A stretch of 52,791 nt of DNA. Source: Streptomyces barkulensis. Lineage in GTDB: Bacteria; Actinomycetota; Actinomycetes; Streptomycetales; Streptomycetaceae. The stretch's first letter is position 1. Each line of letters starts with the position of its first letter. Shown here one piece after another: positions 51,438-52,791 of the stretch. Under the pieces are notes generated by a model. The model worked only from the letters and a program-made list of their open reading frames with translations. It was not told where the DNA came from and searched no databases. Where the stretch lies: positions 1 through 52,791 of the forward strand of contig NZ_PGSG01000004.1 of NCBI RefSeq assembly GCF_002843305.1, given 5' to 3'. The position numbers were made by a program, and so were the translations under genes.

Positions 51438-51935
51438 GTGTTGCGAAGTGTCGAGATCACCGCCGAACTGGTCTACCCCCGGCGAGACGAGGCCTTCCAC
51501 AACCTGCACTGGCAGCAGAGACTGGAACTGAGCCTGGACTGCTTCGTCTGCGGACGCACCGGGCGCACGACCTCCTTCCGGTACGGGCAGGAGCACGCTC
51601 TCTGCTCAGCCGACAGGGAGCGTCCCGAGCATCCCGCCGCGGCCCGGATCGCCGCCTTCGACATCACCGACGAGCGGGAGCGGACGGCACTGCGGGCCGT
51701 CGTCGACTACTGGTGGGCGCCGTTCCACGACGCCAAGCGCGACCAGGCGGCTGCCGCATTCTCGCTCACGCCATGGGTCCGCCTGCACCTGGGGTACCAC
51801 TGTCCGCAGGCCCGGCAGTCCGGGGCGTTCGGCATCCAGACCAACATGGTCCGGCCGGCACGCGACGCCTGCGGCCACTGCGATCACCCGCTCGCCACCA
51901 GTGAGGAAGCCCCTGCCGTGCGGCTCCTCACCTGA
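51438..51935 (+). CDS. Zinc-binding hypothetical protein
   Basis: 165 aa from GTG 51438; the open frame upstream to 51378 is less protein-like. EITAELVYPRRDEAFHNLHWQQRLELSLDCFVCGRTGRTTSF has a CxxC zinc knuckle, and CGHCDHPLATS near the C-terminus supplies another pair. WVRLHLGYHCPQARQSGAF gives further Cys and His. A recurring Streptomyces family without known function; the four Cys suggest a structural zinc ribbon. Confidence 0.65.
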   Translation: MLRSVEITAELVYPRRDEAFHNLHWQQRLELSLDCFVCGRTGRTTSFRYGQEHALCSADRERPEHPAAARIAAFDITDERERTALRAVVDYWWAPFHDAKRDQAAAAFSLTPWVRLHLGYHCPQARQSGAFGIQTNMVRPARDACGHCDHPLATSEEAPAVRLLT

Positions 51936-52221
51936 CTTCTGCCCGGGCGCCGCCACCGGGCCAACCCGAAACCCCAGCCCGCTCGGAACACCCCGACCAC
52001 ACAACCAAACGGACGGAACCAGGCCGACCACAACCGACCCGGCGAGCGCCACAAGCAGCGCGCGACCACCTGTGCCGCCCCGGCCTCACGTAAGAAGCTG
52101 CTGCCTTCCCAGAAACCGCGCCACGGGAAAGCGGGGGAGTGGCAGCAGAGAGCCTCCCACCCAGCGGGAAGACGGCAAGGAAGCCCCGTTTCCGCAGGCC
52201 AGAGCGCGATTAGCTACCCGA
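51936..52221. other. Intergenic region before the DUF2637 gene
   Basis: 286 bp without a convincing gene. It has imperfect inverted repeats of CCGGGC type but no clear terminator or promoter element that I can defend. Confidence 0.35.
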
Positions 52222-52791
52222 GTGGCAAACACCGAAAAGAACTTCCCGGAGCGCGCCCCCCTCCCCGGCTACCCGCAGCAGGCACCTGTCCACTCCAGAG
52301 CACGCCCGCCCCGGCGACCACTCTCACGAGTCCAGCAAGCCCTTGCCAAGGTGGTCGTCGCCGGGGCGGTGGTGATCGCGGCGATCGGCTTCGCCGGATC
52401 GTACGCCGCCGTCCGCGACCTCGCCGAGCAGAAGGGCTTCGGCGGCTTCGCGCCGTTCTTCCCCATCGGCATCGACGCCGGGATCGTGGTGCTGCTCGCC
52501 CTGGACCTGCTGCTGACCTGGATCCGCATCCCCTTCCCGATGCTGCGGCAGACCGCCTGGCTGCTGACGGCCGCCACCATCGCCTTCAACGGCGCCGCCG
52601 CCTGGCCCGACCCGCTGGGGGTCGGGATGCACGCGGTGATCCCGGTGCTGTTCGTCGTCGCGGTCGAGGCCGCGCGGCACGCGGTCGGCCGGATCGCCGA
52701 CATCACCGCCGACAAGCACATGGAGGGCGTGCGGATCTCGCGCTGGCTGCTGGCCTTCCCCTCCACCTTCCGGCTGTGGCGCCGGATGAAG
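52222..52791 (+). CDS. DUF2637 membrane protein, cut by the window end
   Basis: Open from GTG 52222 to the last base (190 codons, no stop). About 45 hydrophilic residues precede four membrane helices: VVVAGAVVIAAIGFAGSYAA, FFPIGIDAGIVVLLALDLLL, LLTAATIAFNGAAAWP and VIPVLFVVAVEAARHAV. Then comes HMEGVRISRWLLAFPSTFRLWRRMK. This is the DUF2637 pattern of proteins found next to conjugation genes on actinomycete plasmids and ICEs. No strong ribosome site is visible, so the start is provisional. It suggests that the mobile-element region continues beyond the window. Confidence 0.8.
   Translation, partial: MANTEKNFPERAPLPGYPQQAPVHSRARPPRRPLSRVQQALAKVVVAGAVVIAAIGFAGSYAAVRDLAEQKGFGGFAPFFPIGIDAGIVVLLALDLLLTWIRIPFPMLRQTAWLLTAATIAFNGAAAWPDPLGVGMHAVIPVLFVVAVEAARHAVGRIADITADKHMEGVRISRWLLAFPSTFRLWRRMK

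Overview
High-GC actinobacterial DNA, almost certainly Streptomyces. Evidence: frequent GTG starts, 4-nt ATGA/GTGA gene overlaps, and families typical of that genus (DUF2637, DUF4259, DUF4265, DUF6461, a Streptomyces-type ADP-ribosylglycohydrolase-like protein). The window is an accessory region made of transposon debris, one large inserted defence-like operon, a second helicase locus, decaying orphan genes and a plasmid/ICE-like membrane-protein module. No tRNA, rRNA, CRISPR array, integrase or TraB/FtsK-like translocase is visible.

1-5.3 kb is an IS pile-up. An IS3-family element (1-1304) abuts an IS21-family element whose istA is broken and whose istB is intact. The IS21 right end cuts an Imm21-like immunity gene. 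An IS5-family element with a likely -1 frameshift follows.

5.46-25.45 kb is the most striking part. A short-chain (RmlD-like) NAD(P)-dependent reductase gene is cut in two. Its 5' part is at 5461-5793 and its 3' part resumes near 24903. Between them lie about 19.1 kb holding five minus-strand genes, in transcription order: Ser/Thr kinase, DrmD-like SNF2 helicase, Eco57I/PglX-like adenine methylase, a 2240-aa DEAD helicase with a DUF1998/MZB region and C-terminal nuclease-like domains, and a UvrD-type helicase with an N-terminal RelE/ParE-like domain. The last four overlap by 4 nt at each junction. The set resembles DISARM class 1 and Pgl/BREX in parts but matches no named system that I know as a whole.

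25.7-31.2 kb is a second two-gene locus: a 1509-aa SNF2 helicase (DUF3670 type) preceded by several domains that look like double-stranded-RNA-binding motifs, translationally coupled to a SWIM zinc-finger protein.

31.2-35.6 kb holds small orphan genes, several broken by nonsense codons or frameshifts. 35.6-43.6 kb looks like a conjugative plasmid/ICE module: two minus-strand helix-turn-helix genes, a paired 14-bp palindromic operator, and a plus-strand array of small membrane and zinc-ribbon proteins carrying a dispersed GGACA(C/G) repeat that also occurs between genes. 43.7-47.5 kb has a membrane protein, a DUF4352-like lipoprotein, a CPxC protein and an ADP-ribosylglycohydrolase-like protein. 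47.6-51.1 kb contains two further IS-bounded segments that carry passenger genes inside their inverted repeats. The window ends in a zinc-binding hypothetical protein and the start of a DUF2637 membrane protein.
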